From the NCBI RefSeq assembly GCF_017654505.1, contig NC_054545.1, forward strand, positions 10,143,927 through 10,207,926: DNA of 64,000 nucleotides. The letters are read 5' to 3'. The notes under the pieces were generated by a model. That model did no database searches, was not told where the DNA came from, and was given only the letters and a program-made list of their open reading frames with translations. The stretch comes from Polyodon spathula. Taxonomy: Eukaryota; Chordata; Actinopteri; Acipenseriformes; Polyodontidae. Positions 53,617 to 64,000 of this stretch are shown here, piece by piece. Each line of letters starts with the position of its first letter. Position 1 is the stretch's first letter. The position numbers and the translations under genes were made by a program.

Positions 53617-54257
53617 TGTCACAGAGAGCTGCAAATCTCCCTACCGACAAGAAAGGGCGCTGTGTAAGGCTGGTGGTATGCTTTCCCGTAGAAGGGTCGA
53701 CTCGACTGTAGGTGGCAAATGGAAGTCATCCATTTTGGAGGAAGTGCATAGCTGCGAGGTTACTAAACAACTCCATTATAATCAGCTTCAGGAAATGCAG
53801 TGATTGGATCGACCATGGCGCCCCGCTGATCACAGGGAGGAGTTGGGTAGTACAAAGGGGATGCAGCTACGTGAGTACAGCCCCTTACGCTGAAACATGT
53901 TTACAAGCTGGAGTGCTATGTTGGTTTATTTTTGTCTTGTTTTGGAGAGGAGGATTAGGTTGGGAGCTGCCACCATGGAGCCAGCACAAACCCTTGAGCA
54001 CTACCCTCATGGACACACACCACCATCCCCTGTTTGGAGGGCATAGTTCTGTACACGGAGGATTGGTTCTGGGACGCGTGGTTTTACTGTTTGGGACTGT
54101 ACCCTGCCGTTTACCCCCCCCCCCCTCCCCTGATCCCATAGTTGGTAAAGGGGCAGATTTATTGATTATTGATTAAAATAAACACAGATGTTTTTGAAAA
54201 TTAAATACTGACTGGACATTCACTTGTTATCACCCACCCCACTCGCATCCTGCCACA
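53617..54257 (+). mobile_element. Solo LTR of an LTR retrotransposon with 5-bp target duplication
   Basis: A 641-bp segment begins TGTCACAGAG and ends CCTGCCACA. It therefore has the TG...CA termini of an LTR. It is flanked on both sides by GATAC (53612-53616 and 54258-54262), a perfect 5-bp target-site duplication. A polyadenylation-type AATAAA lies near 54178, in the right place for a plus-strand R region, and a C-rich run sits at about 54114-54126. It is GC-richer than its flanks. No internal gag-pol or second LTR is adjacent, so this is a solo LTR formed by LTR-LTR recombination. A 5-bp duplication suits Ty3/gypsy-type or BEL elements; the family is undetermined. The 154-residue plus frame inside it is not a gene. 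Confidence 0.8.
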
Positions 54258-54262
54258 GATAC

Positions 54263-57200
54263 CCATTTTGAACTCCACAAGTTCCTTAACATGCATTGTC
54301 AGATATCTTCAGTTTGCTTGAGGTGGTGCTATTTGACTTACGTGGCTAAATATCATATTTTGTTTTGAAAACCATTTTAATTCACATTTTGTAAAGTCTA
54401 TGGATACATAAAAAAAAAAATTGTAAGCATAATATTAACTATGAAAATAGGCATTTGAGTTATAAGTGGATTCAAAAAGCCACCAATGGAACTTCATTCT
54501 CCCTTGACCATTGGAACAGCACATTGGGGGTGTAGACTTCAGTGGTGGAACTCCATGTGAATATGCTCATGAAAATGGTATGATTTACCTGACCACACAA
54601 CCTTTTCTCATTAATCACCAGCTTGTGTTTTGTGGCCATAATACCACTAATTTTCTATTTATTTTTTATGCATAAAATAAGTGCAAATAAAGTTAAATAT
54701 AGAAAACAATACAAAGATTTGCATGATACAGTAAGCTAATGTTTGTGAATAATTTCCCGACAGACTTAGGGTGGGTCATTTGTTACCCCTTGCCTGCTAC
54801 CGGTAAATATCTTGGTATCGCTCAACAGTTTATTGTTTCATGAACATGTCGTCCCAAACTGCAGTGGTTAGTGTATTCATTTACTAGTAGTGTCGTGGGA
54901 CTGGGCGGTGCACTTTTTCTTCATTTTACCTCAAGAGCTTTTGTCTGTCAAGACTGGTCAATACTGACAATGTAGTACAAATCTTGGTAGTAGTTACCAC
55001 TGCATCAAATCCCATCCATGCCTAATTTAGTTCTCAGATGAATGCTTGCCAAATTAGTTTTCTTCTAATTCAGATCTGATATGTCTCTAAAACCACTAGC
55101 AGAGGCACAAGCAGAGAGGAAAAATGAGACACATTTCAATAACAGAGCAATAAAATACATTTATTTTGAACTACAAAAGGGAAACAAGACACAAAGTAGA
55201 AATATTCAAATTAATAAAATGTTACCTGCTTTATTAAATGTTACTTACATATTCCACTTGGCCTAGAAAAGAGAATAATATAAAACCTTTTAATTCCTAA
55301 TGTTCAGTCAATAATATCATTAAAACAAATGTGCATGGTAAATTAAAAATCACATAATGCTCAACAATAGGCAGTTATACTAGGCAACAGATTAAAAGCT
55401 GCTGTTACATTTTGTCCAGTGAGTTGCCATAATCCTGGTGGATCTTAATACTGCCTATATTTAGCACCAATAAAGACAATAGAAATCCAATAGAATGGGC
55501 TCCAATAAAAGCAAGTTTATACATTTTAAGCTGGCAGTATTGTACTTCCATGGCAAGACATCTGAGTGGAGACTTTGGATCTGAGCATGTAACTGGCTGC
55601 AAGGCATGTCAGTCATCAGGGGAAACAGCTGGTTGTATAAGCATTCCAGCATTGACTTATGATATCTGCTCTCTACTAGATGAAGCACTCTGTTATCCAG
55701 GTGTTACTAGAATTTCTTCCACAAGGGGGTAGTAGCTCCCTCAGTAACTAAGATGAGGTGCAGAATCCAAATCTGAAAAACATACAATGTTCTCTTCACA
55801 AGTAGAAGTCCCTGCCAGGATCTGGAGGTCAAAGTAATAAAGACCAGTGCTGTAATGTGTTTGGCCACTGTGCCTGTGTCAAGATTCACTATGTTTAGAT
55901 CTCTTTATTTTTTGAAATTGTAAGTCAAGGTTTCAAACAAGTCTCCCCCAAAAAATGAATATTGGTTTCTTTTATCTAACCAAAAGTCAATAAAGAAAAT
56001 GTGTGCACTGTTAAACAAGCAGTTTGAATCTCTTTGTTTATGTGTCCCCAGGGTTATTCATATGTATACGAAACAATGTTATTTTTAATTTTAAAGATAT
56101 GGCTTACCTCAGGCCCATTATGTGTTCATAAAGAAATTATAATCAGTTCATTATTTGCTTAGTTTTCACTTTCCTACAAATGTTTATTTATTCATAAGAA
56201 GGGAATTGTTTTCTGATTTTCCAATTCACAGTGCGACATACACTTTATGAAACTGACTGCTTTCCTATTCATGATTTGGGACTAGATATTTGTTCCCTCA
56301 CATTTCTTAAAGGTGAATTACATTTTGCTTTCATCAGCATACCAGCAATGATCTCTTGTGATATAGCAGGTCACGAATATCAGTGGCATGTTTCTCCACT
56401 GAACTGTCATTGAGGTGTTAGTAAAACAAAACAAAACCTTGATTGAGACCTACAATCTGGACACCATTTTCAGCATTTTTTCAACTCTTATCATTTTGGG
56501 GTCCCCAAATCACCCTTTAGGTTGTTTCTTACTTGCTTTTTAACGTTAAAGGTTGGGAAAGAAACAAATGTTTTTCTCCTTTCAAGTTCGCTTCTAATCC
56601 AACCACCATGCTAGTACATTGATTGTATCATTCAAGCCTAGCACCTCAGTTTGTTATTGGCTGTTTTGTTATTGACGTCATATTGGGTGTTTCTTCATTG
56701 GTAACAGACATGTGAGTTAGAATGGAACAAAAAAAAAAAAACAAATAGAGAATGCAGTCAAAATTGTGTAGTAGTAACAGGAATACATAAATAATGGAAG
56801 ACATTAAACAAAAGACAGTTGTTGGACTTGGAAATACACAGAGTACATTGTGTCTCAATTTTTTTATTCTTTGGCAATGCACTAGAAGGAAGCTGAGTCA
56901 CCACACCTGTCACATGATTGACTGCGCAGTACAAAGGGTCCAAAGCTGTTTGCTAACTAACAACCTGAAACAAATACTGTGTTCATTTTTTTTTTTTTTT
57001 GGTGCTGTAATCAGCAACCTTGGCTTAGAGACTTTGCTGCTTGGGTTATCTTTTAACGAGGATGCAAGTGCAAGTGGAACGTCATTATGGAGCAACCTGG
57101 AGCCATGACCACACAGCCTTGTAACCAGTTCTGTGCTATAAAGAGCCATCTTGTATTGGGGAAGTACTGGGGCAGCCAGAAGACATTTCATCTGCTAGGT

Positions 57201-58434
57201 GACCAACTGAAAAAGCAAAACAAAACAAAGATACACAGTATAACCCCAACACAGTTAAAAGAGTTACCTGATTAGCTGGAAACATTTAATTGTGCTTGTT
57301 AATAAAGAGCATCTTACATAATTAAAATAATAAAAAGCTTTCTCAAGCCAGTCATTGCAGCACATACTCACGTCATACCTTACTACAGATATACATCGTT
57401 TTGGGATATATTATATAAGAGCAGTATCATTAAGGAGCCTGTCATGTCCAAATAGTTTAAGATTATAAAGTTGACAATGATTTATTGTACAGTACTTAGG
57501 AATGCATTGCGTTTTTACAATAAGTCAAAGATGAAGGAATGATTATTTTAATACAGACAGTCAGGGCTATTGGTAAAGAATGATTAAGTGTAAAATGTAA
57601 TGATGTAATCTGCAGATTCTAACAATATAATCCAGGCTGTGATGTTCTGTTACCTATGTCTAGATGAAAGATGTGATTAACTGCAAAGTGCAAGAGCAAC
57701 AGACAGCCACAAGATGTCTCCCTACTCCTGAGCAATTCAGTGCTTCCATGTAATTCCATGTATATAGTGTAATATCAGTTATGATTTTGTATTAGTCTGG
57801 GCTTAACTGGTAACACCTTATAATAGTAAAATAGTCAATCATATACAATATTTTCACTGGAATAGCACATTGGGTTTTGTAGTTATTTTTTAATAAATTC
57901 TCTAGTTACATAGATAAGCAAAAAAATGTCCACCGATTCATAATGAATTCAAGTAGGACACTACAGGAATAATAGCTGCTCCATTTGGATTGTATATGAA
58001 TTAGCTGCCATTTGCCATAAGAACGATGTTCAGGAAAGAACAACTGAGCCTCTAACTTAAATCTATAGAGCAGAGAGTGGTGGGTTAATTCACTAGCCTT
58101 TCATTCCAGGCCTTGATTTAGGTTACAAATGAATTTGATGTCCTCGGCTTACATCTCAAGATGCCTACTGGGATCATGTCTGACTGCAGCCAGAGTCTCT
58201 AAAGTTCACTGCAAGCACTATATTCACTGTTGCTGTAATCAGAAAAAAATTAAGTGTGGTGACCAGTTCCATTTGACTGTATGACTTTGGTTGAGAGATT
58301 TTGATATTTGTAATTTGTAAACCTTTAAATAATTTGAAGGTAAGTCTGTTTGAAATTAAAATAATTATTTGTGTTTTCATTTTAAGTAACATTTGAGTTA
58401 TTAGAATAAAGGAATATTATGTATCAGATTTTAT
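54263..58434. other. Gene-free stretch
   Basis: About 4 kb of unique AT-rich DNA with poly-A and poly-T runs (54409, 56729, 56987). Short frames (for example the overlapping pair near 55405-55732 and frames near 56646-57275) have no domain. A GGGGGTGTAGACTT at about 54525 recalls the Tc1-like terminus and may be a stray fragment. No gene. Confidence 0.45.
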
Positions 58435-59680
58435 ACTGCCTACTATATACAATATCTAGAACCTTTTGTTGCCTTATAGCCTGGAAATAAAATAAAATAG
58501 TTTTTTTTTTAAATTTATCTATACATCCTACCCCACAACTTCCAAGTGAAAAAAATATTTTAGAAAATAAATTAAAAATAAAAACTGAAATAGCTTGGTT
58601 GGATAAGTGTCCATCCCCCTTGTAATAGCAATCCTAAATTAGCTCAGGTGTAACCAATCGCCTTCAAAACCACACACCAAGTTAAGTGGCCTCCACATGT
58701 GTTAAATTTTACTGATTCACATGATTTCAGTATAAATTCAGCAGTCTTTACAAGAGCTACATGCTTTTATGGCCAAGACTGGTCAAAGTGTGCATGTGAC
58801 AACAATATCCCAAGCACTCAATAAATCTGGCCTGTATGGTAGGGTGGCAATAAAGAAGCCATTACTCAAGAAAGCCCACCTTGAATCCTGATTGAAGTAT
58901 GCAAAAAAACACCCAGGAGATTCTGTAGCCATCTGGCAAAACATTTTGTCGTCTGAGGAAACTAAAATGGAACTTTTTGGCCTAAATGCAAAGCGTTATG
59001 TTTGGCGCAAACCCAACACAGCACGTCACCCAAAGAATACCATCCCTACTGTGAAGCATGGTGGTGGCAGCATCATGTTATAGGGATGCTTCCCATCGGC
59101 AGGGACTGGAATACTTGTCAGGATAAAAGGGAAAATGAATGGAGCAAAGTAAAGAGAAGTCCTTGAGGAAAACCTGCTGCCCTCTGCAAGAAAGTTGCAA
59201 CTGGGACGGAAGTTCCCCTTTCAGCATGACAATGACCCAAAGCACACAGCCAAAGCTACACTGGAGTGACTAAGGAACAAATAGATAAATGTCCTTGAGT
59301 GGCCCAGTCAGAGCAAAATCCAATTGAAAATTTGGTCCATGACTTGAAGATTGCAGTCCATCAACACTCCCCAAGGAAGTAGAGATCTTGAACAGTTTTG
59401 TAAAGAATAATGGTAAAATATTGTCAAATCTAAGTGTGTAAAGTTGGTAGAGGCCTATCTCAATAGATTCACAGCTATAATTGCTGCCAAAGGTGCTTCC
59501 CCCAAGTATTAACTCAGGGGATTTTTTTTCTCTCAATAAAAACTTGTTTCCCCTTAACAATAAGGGGTACGGTGTGTAGATAAGTGGAAAAAAAATCCTC
59601 ATTTAAATGAATGAAACTCTGAGTCACTGATACAACAAAATGTGAAAAAAGTTCAAGGGGGTGTAGACTTTCTATAGGCA
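58435..59680 (+). mobile_element. Decayed Tc1/mariner-family transposon, internally deleted
   Basis: The left terminal repeat starts near 58435 (CTGCC, then CCTTTTGTTGCCTTATAGCC) and the right one ends CTTTCTATAGGCA at 59680. The two are diverged but alignable in reverse complement, as in fish Tc1-like elements with long terminal repeats. The transposase remnant lies between, in plus orientation. ETKMELFGLNAKRYVWRKPN then NTIPTVKHGGGSIML covers the first DDE block (about 58950-59083). HNDPKHTA near 59227 carries the second aspartate, and NPIENL near 59318 the final glutamate region in another frame. The first catalytic position reads E in SSEETK where the family has D. The N-terminal helix-turn-helix half is missing, and stops and a frameshift break the rest. 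It cannot encode an active transposase. Confidence 0.88.
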
Positions 59681-59689
59681 TTATATATA

Positions 59690-59835
59690 TAGTAGAGATC
59701 TTGGTTCCTGCAGGCAGGCGCATCACACAGGGCGAGGCAATCCACACACAGGCGAATGGCGGGTGCGAACCCAGAACCCCTCACACTGAAGCATAGCACC
59801 AATACCGCTGTACAAAAGAGCCGGCTCCTTTGCAA
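59690..59835 (-). mobile_element. tRNA-derived SINE-like fragment
   Basis: On the minus strand the piece begins near 59826 (GAGCCGGCTC). It has an A-box-like TGTACAGCGGTATTGG about 10 bases in and a B-box GGGTTCGCACCC at 59772-59761, at tRNA-like spacing. It is CpG-rich, unlike its flanks, and sits between the Tc1-like element and a (TA)n tract. It lacks a cloverleaf good enough for a functional tRNA. Confidence 0.4.
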
Positions 59836-59913
59836 GAAGAATATATCGGGCTTATGTCTTTGCATGTGATTATGTCACCTACCAGCCCTGCTGCTGCATT
59901 CCCCCGTGCACAC

Positions 59914-59916
<3 letters not shown>

Positions 59917-60005
<89 letters not shown>

Positions 60006-60014
60006 TATATATAT
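59917..60014. repeat. (TA)n microsatellite
   Basis: About 95 bases of TA repeat with one TCATA interruption. Confidence 0.97.
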
Positions 60015-60143
60015 ACTTTACTTGTTATATATAAAGAATACAGGCACCTCCTACTTTATAAAATGTTAATGTCACAAGTATAAAAAGTAACAAGTGACAA
60101 TATTTTACACAATTACAAGTGTTCATATTTTTCATTGGTTCAG

Positions 60144-60192
60144 AGAAAAAGCCTCTCTTATTACCAGCAGTCCAGCAGCTATGCTTTTTGCA
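60144..60192 (+). repeat. 49-bp dispersed direct repeat, copy 1
   Basis: Begins AGAAAAAGCCTCTCTTATTA and ends TTTTTGCA. Differs from the copy at 63111-63159 at about three positions. Confidence 0.85.
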
Positions 60193-61049
60193 TCTTGGCT
60201 GTTGTTTTCTTCTTTGCTGCAGACTGCACAAAGAACACGAAATAGGGTTATAATTCCAAGCATTGAAAAGCACAGAATTTTAGAATATGTATCAAAGAAA
60301 AGCAGGTCTACTTTTGATTGCAGGTCTGCATTACACAGCGATTGCTTCTGACGTGAACACTGGTGCTATTACAGAAGCAGCAATTGCTCCAGGCTATAAA
60401 CATTCTTGAGAGTTCATTATGCAGTGGAATATCTTTAATAGGTTTAGCTTAAAAAAAACTGATCCAAAGCAGGCGCCAAGACTGGTTCAGATTCCTTAGG
60501 TATCTCTGCTGTCCTTTCTAAGACACTTGTTACCAAATCGATAGTAAAGCTGGTTGGAGTATAGGCTAGCCATAGTGAGTGAAAATAATACCATTTAGTA
60601 CCAAAACCAAAGCTATTGTTGCTCGCAGGAGGCATAGACACAGACTCTGTAGGTGTTCCTGGACTCAAGCACCCATGGGGAAAAACGAATGGGTGATCAG
60701 CACCCACAATAATTTTATTTTATGTGATGATGGTTATTATTGTTTTGTTTAACTGTTTGTGCATTCACTATCAGTAATATAGGAAGGTGTTGAAAAGTAA
60801 AACATTAACTGGAGTGTACCAGTAGGTGGCGCAATGTCGTTTATGTTGGGTTGCTAATGTCATGAACTGAATTTATTCTACTACTTATTCTAATGCGCAA
60901 TTAGTAGACAACTGCTCTGAATGATGTTTGGGCGATGTATACTATGTGACTGATGAATGAAATAAAACATGATGGATACATTTGTATTTAAAATCAGTGG
61001 TGGGAGAAGCAAAGGGATCAAAACTGCTTTGGCAAGTGTAGCAGAATCC
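60193..61049. other. Gene-free stretch
   Basis: Unique sequence around a CTCF-like site. Short frames such as 60444-60707 (minus) have no recognisable domain. Confidence 0.4.
60819..60832 (+). promoter_or_regulatory. CTCF-like core motif
   Basis: CCAGTAGGTGGCGC fits the CTCF core CCASYAGRKGGCR at every position. It may equally be part of a repeat. Confidence 0.35.
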
Positions 61050-61680
61050 ATCAGAATTGACAGTTGGACAATGCCCATGAGTGCACGCAAGAAAGTACCG
61101 GTACGAAAGATAAACGAGACAGCTGCTGAGGGAAAATGACAAAAGCACCCAGGCCAACTGATGAAGGAAGCAGTCCCCATGTTTTTGTTTTTGCAAGCCC
61201 AGAAAATGTGCATCGAAAATTGTATAACAAGGTTTTTGATCACGTCACGACTGCTATTGATTCAAGATTTGATTCCGCTGTTGAATTTGAATTTTGGACT
61301 GCCACTGAGATGGTTTAAGCTGAGGAAGTAGCAGACTTTTAAACAAATGACTTGGGATTCAGCTTGGCAGAAAAAAAAATCTCAATCTCCAGCGTTCATG
61401 ATGTCAACATCTTTCTAAAAACTGAAGGAAACGAATATTGCGAACTAGGCTGCCTAAGTACTTCAAATGTTTAACAATACTTCTGACTTTGCCCACTTCA
61501 TCCTGCATTGGAGAGGTAAAAACTGTCTACATTCATCAATGGGACAAATGAAGCGGAATCATGTTGCTGTCCTTAATGTTCATCAAGACCATACTAGAGA
61601 TCTGGCTGTAAATATGATTGCTGACAACTTCATCCAGAGTGCTACAGTGAGACATATTGTATTTAAAATGGAACATTAAT
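61050..61680 (+). mobile_element. hAT-superfamily transposase remnants
   Basis: Two short plus-strand frames resemble the C-terminal half of hAT transposases of the BED-less, DUF4371-like group. At 61136-61318, HRKLYNKVFDHVTTAIDSRF resembles the YFEalDhvvtaIkdRFdq block, preceded in another frame by a basic RKKVPVRK-type stretch. At 61467-61679, KRNHVAVLNVHQDHTRDLAV then NMIADNFI resembles the terminal rLNHl.vlhVHk..tD.ldl..va.eFi block. The order is right, but the middle, including the dimerisation core, is deleted or unreadable. Assignment is by remembered motif pattern, not by search. Confidence 0.45.
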
Positions 61681-63110
61681 TAACACCATGTGTTGATAGG
61701 TACATTATTTTATTATGTCATAATTTAATTAGAGACTGTATACCCCTAACTCCACAAACCACTACCCCTCCTCCCCATCTTGGACAGGAAAGATGAACCA
61801 AAATGTGAAGGCATTGCTCTTTTGAGTGTACTGCTGGAACATTGTGTTGCTCCTGGCTGGAAACGAACCACCTGCTTATTGCTCTACAGGCCTACACCAG
61901 AAGCATCATCACCACCAACCCTTAATAGACTGCACTCAGGGATACAAAGCATTTTCAAACAGCCCAAGTTAGAAAATTCTCCTTTTTGCCTTTCTTAAAC
62001 ATATACCTCATGTAATGCATCTTGGGAGTCAACAAATTCAGCGTGCTAAAAGGAAAAGCTCTCAGGATCCACAATATTGGGCTCAAACCCTCTCGTTTAA
62101 TGCCTCCTTTCCTGTCATTAATCAACCAGCTACTTCCCCCATTGACAGTCCAGCCTTGCCAGTAACATGCCAGTAAATTACCTAGGAGGAGATTGAAATA
62201 GTAACAGACTACCTAAAATTAACATACATGCGAGTCCTAAATAGCGAATAGAAGTGCACAGCAGGTAAGATTTATGGAACTATTTCATTATCAATAACCA
62301 CTTTAAGGTCATAAAAATAGCAGCTCAAAAAGAAATATTGCTAGTTTGATGAGCTACCTGCATCTGAAGTGATGTACTTCCAAAGACACATGCAGGTATT
62401 GGAATATTTAAAGGTTATTTTTTCAGACACCTTCAACAAATTAGTCAGCTTCCAATAAATACAGAATCTGTTCTGAATAGTTCTGTGGTAGTGGTGATTT
62501 TGTTGGGTGAAGAGATCTTGTAAGAGGCCAGTCCTAACCTTAGATATACATACTCTTCCACTGAATGCATAAGGACAAGAATTATTCCTCAAGGCTATCT
62601 AGAAAGCCCAAATCTTTCAAAAGCTGGACATCTCTAACTGGCAGGTATAGGCTACCAACCTTGGAAAAGGTTACGAGTTACTGGGTTAAAACTGTACCAA
62701 AAAAAGACTTTCATTGCCACTGTAATAATTATAATAATAGTAATAATTATCTGATTTTCTGTTAATTTGAAAATGATTCAGTTTCCTGAAAATAATAGAA
62801 AGGAACTTTATAAAAAAAAAAAAAGGAAAATGGCAAATATTTAAATTGTTTAGATCAAAGAAAAAATCCTTTGTACCATGTGAAGAAAGCTGGTCATATT
62901 GTTGTCAATTTACCCAACACTTCTCTCCATTGCAAGTCATGTTTTATTCATCTAAGAACCCCTGTCAGAATATTTTCTTCAATAAATGGCTAAAGATTGG
63001 ATCTGTGAGTAGAAACATAGTTTTGAGCCTTCTGCAGTATTAGGATTTGTAGAATAAAATCAATTCAACCTTGTATTATTGTCGAGATGGATGCTGTAAA
63101 GTCCTGCACT
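61681..63110. other. Gene-free stretch, possibly more of the hAT relic
   Basis: The 72-residue plus frame at 61780-61998 shows no domain I know. The rest is AT-rich with a poly-A at about 62812-62824. Confidence 0.4.
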
Positions 63111-63159
63111 AGAAAAAGCCTCTCTTATTACTAGCAATCCAGCAGCTATGCTGTTTGCA
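63111..63159 (+). repeat. 49-bp dispersed direct repeat, copy 2
   Basis: Second copy of the 60144-60192 sequence, same orientation, about 3 kb away. Confidence 0.85.
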
Positions 63160-64000
63160 GGATATTTACCACAAATTGCCTTTTCTCATAAATACAAATA
63201 TTTAGTATTTGTTGTTCTATTTGTTCTCTATGGCATTCAATCTAGCAACATCTCCTTGAGCTCTGTAATGAATACAAATATGACAAATAATGCATTTTAA
63301 GGTATAATGTTAAAGCATGTATGCCTTGTAAAAATGATTAGGAAATGCCTAAATGCCTAAAATTAATTCATTATCTCTCCCCTTGCCTTTTTACGATCTT
63401 TGCACTCATTGAATTCTTATTGCAATTACTCAAATGTCGTGTTTAAGGGAAAATAAAGCAATGAAAAAGAATCTACATGGCCTATACAATAATGCTATGT
63501 TTCCTAGGAATTGTTTTCATCAGTGTACTATACTGACATCAGTATTTTCAGGTCTCTACCCTGCCCCTGCCGGGGCCATGGCCGTACAGTGGAAACTATA
63601 CCAGGCTCAGCTTATAACTGCAGTGGAAATGACATATCAGATCACTAGATGGTGCTGGTCTTAGTTTGATACAGTCACTTCGGCTGGTCTAACCTATGTT
63701 ACATGTATCTGTGGCAGACAACAGGAACTGAAAAGCAGCTCCAGAACCTGAAAGGATCTCAACACAGTAATCAAGAAATCAAGAAATAATAATAAATAAA
63801 AAAATAAAGTAGTATTGCTGCAGTGGAAAAGCTTCCATGTTGTGTAACGGATCTAACTTCCATGTGAAAGAGGTTCCAGTTAAAAGGAAGGGACATTTGA
63901 GCGCTGCACCAACACAACTCTGCTCATACGCCCTGCTGGATATGGCACAATCAACTGCATTATCGACCTGTCACTAATAACATGAAAATTAAAGTTTTAA
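63160..64000. other. Gene-free stretch to window edge
   Basis: A GC-richer, CpG-bearing patch at about 63555-63720 (CTGCCCCTGCCGGGGCCATG and following) looks like an unclassified repeat fragment. The 76-residue frame at 63434-63664 is not convincing as a gene. Confidence 0.4.

Noticed and set aside
53712..54176. 154-residue plus-strand open frame
   Set aside because: It lies wholly within the solo LTR and has no domain; LTRs often hold chance frames in GC-richer DNA.
54504..57885. Apparent similarity between about 54505-54532 and 57855-57882 (GCACATTGGG core)
   Set aside because: The match is short and imperfect, within what chance gives in a window this size.
59690..59835. Functional tRNA gene
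   Set aside because: Only A- and B-box-like pieces are visible; the acceptor and other stems do not pair well, so a SINE fragment fits better.

Overview
This window is vertebrate genomic DNA. Its single clear protein-coding gene is foxg1 (brain factor 1, a forkhead transcription factor of the telencephalon), an uninterrupted minus-strand reading frame at 41328-42560. The protein is 410 residues. It lacks the long His, Pro and Gln runs known from the mammalian N-terminus, as is usual for fish and other anamniotes. Together with Tc1/mariner, hAT, R2-clade and LTR retroelement relics and very abundant AT-rich microsatellites, this points to a ray-finned fish, possibly a non-teleost lineage; the species is an inference and I cannot fix it.

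Layout. Positions 1-131 hold the end of one Tc1-like transposon joined to a (TA)n tract. About 2.6-3.3 kb carries an unclassified insertion-like segment bracketed by a 29-bp direct repeat. About 5.4-6.9 kb is a broken minus-strand non-LTR retrotransposon of the R2 (restriction-like endonuclease) type. From 7 to 40 kb there is no recognisable gene. This is the 3' flank of foxg1: low-complexity tracts alternate with long complex stretches that look like candidate regulatory elements, and a near-perfect 94-nt hairpin sits at 30.4 kb. The foxg1 3' UTR, coding exon and promoter-proximal region occupy about 40.4-42.9 kb. The 5' flank (43-53 kb) contains dense microsatellites, a 4 x 42-bp minisatellite (47.2 kb), an enhancer-like block (51.5-52.2 kb) and a 40-bp-arm inverted repeat (52.4 kb). 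From 53.6 kb on, transposon relics dominate: a solo LTR with perfect 5-bp target duplication (53617-54257), a decayed Tc1-like element (58435-59680), a tRNA-like SINE fragment (about 59.7 kb) and hAT transposase remnants (61.05-61.68 kb).

The picture is the usual one for foxg1: a lone developmental gene in a gene desert, with the flanks expected to hold its long-range enhancers. I found no CRISPR array, operon, rRNA or intact tRNA gene. Most short open frames are translations of microsatellites or shadows of foxg1. The least explained structures are the two hairpin-forming inverted repeats and the minisatellite. Conservation-based calls are provisional because no alignment could be run.
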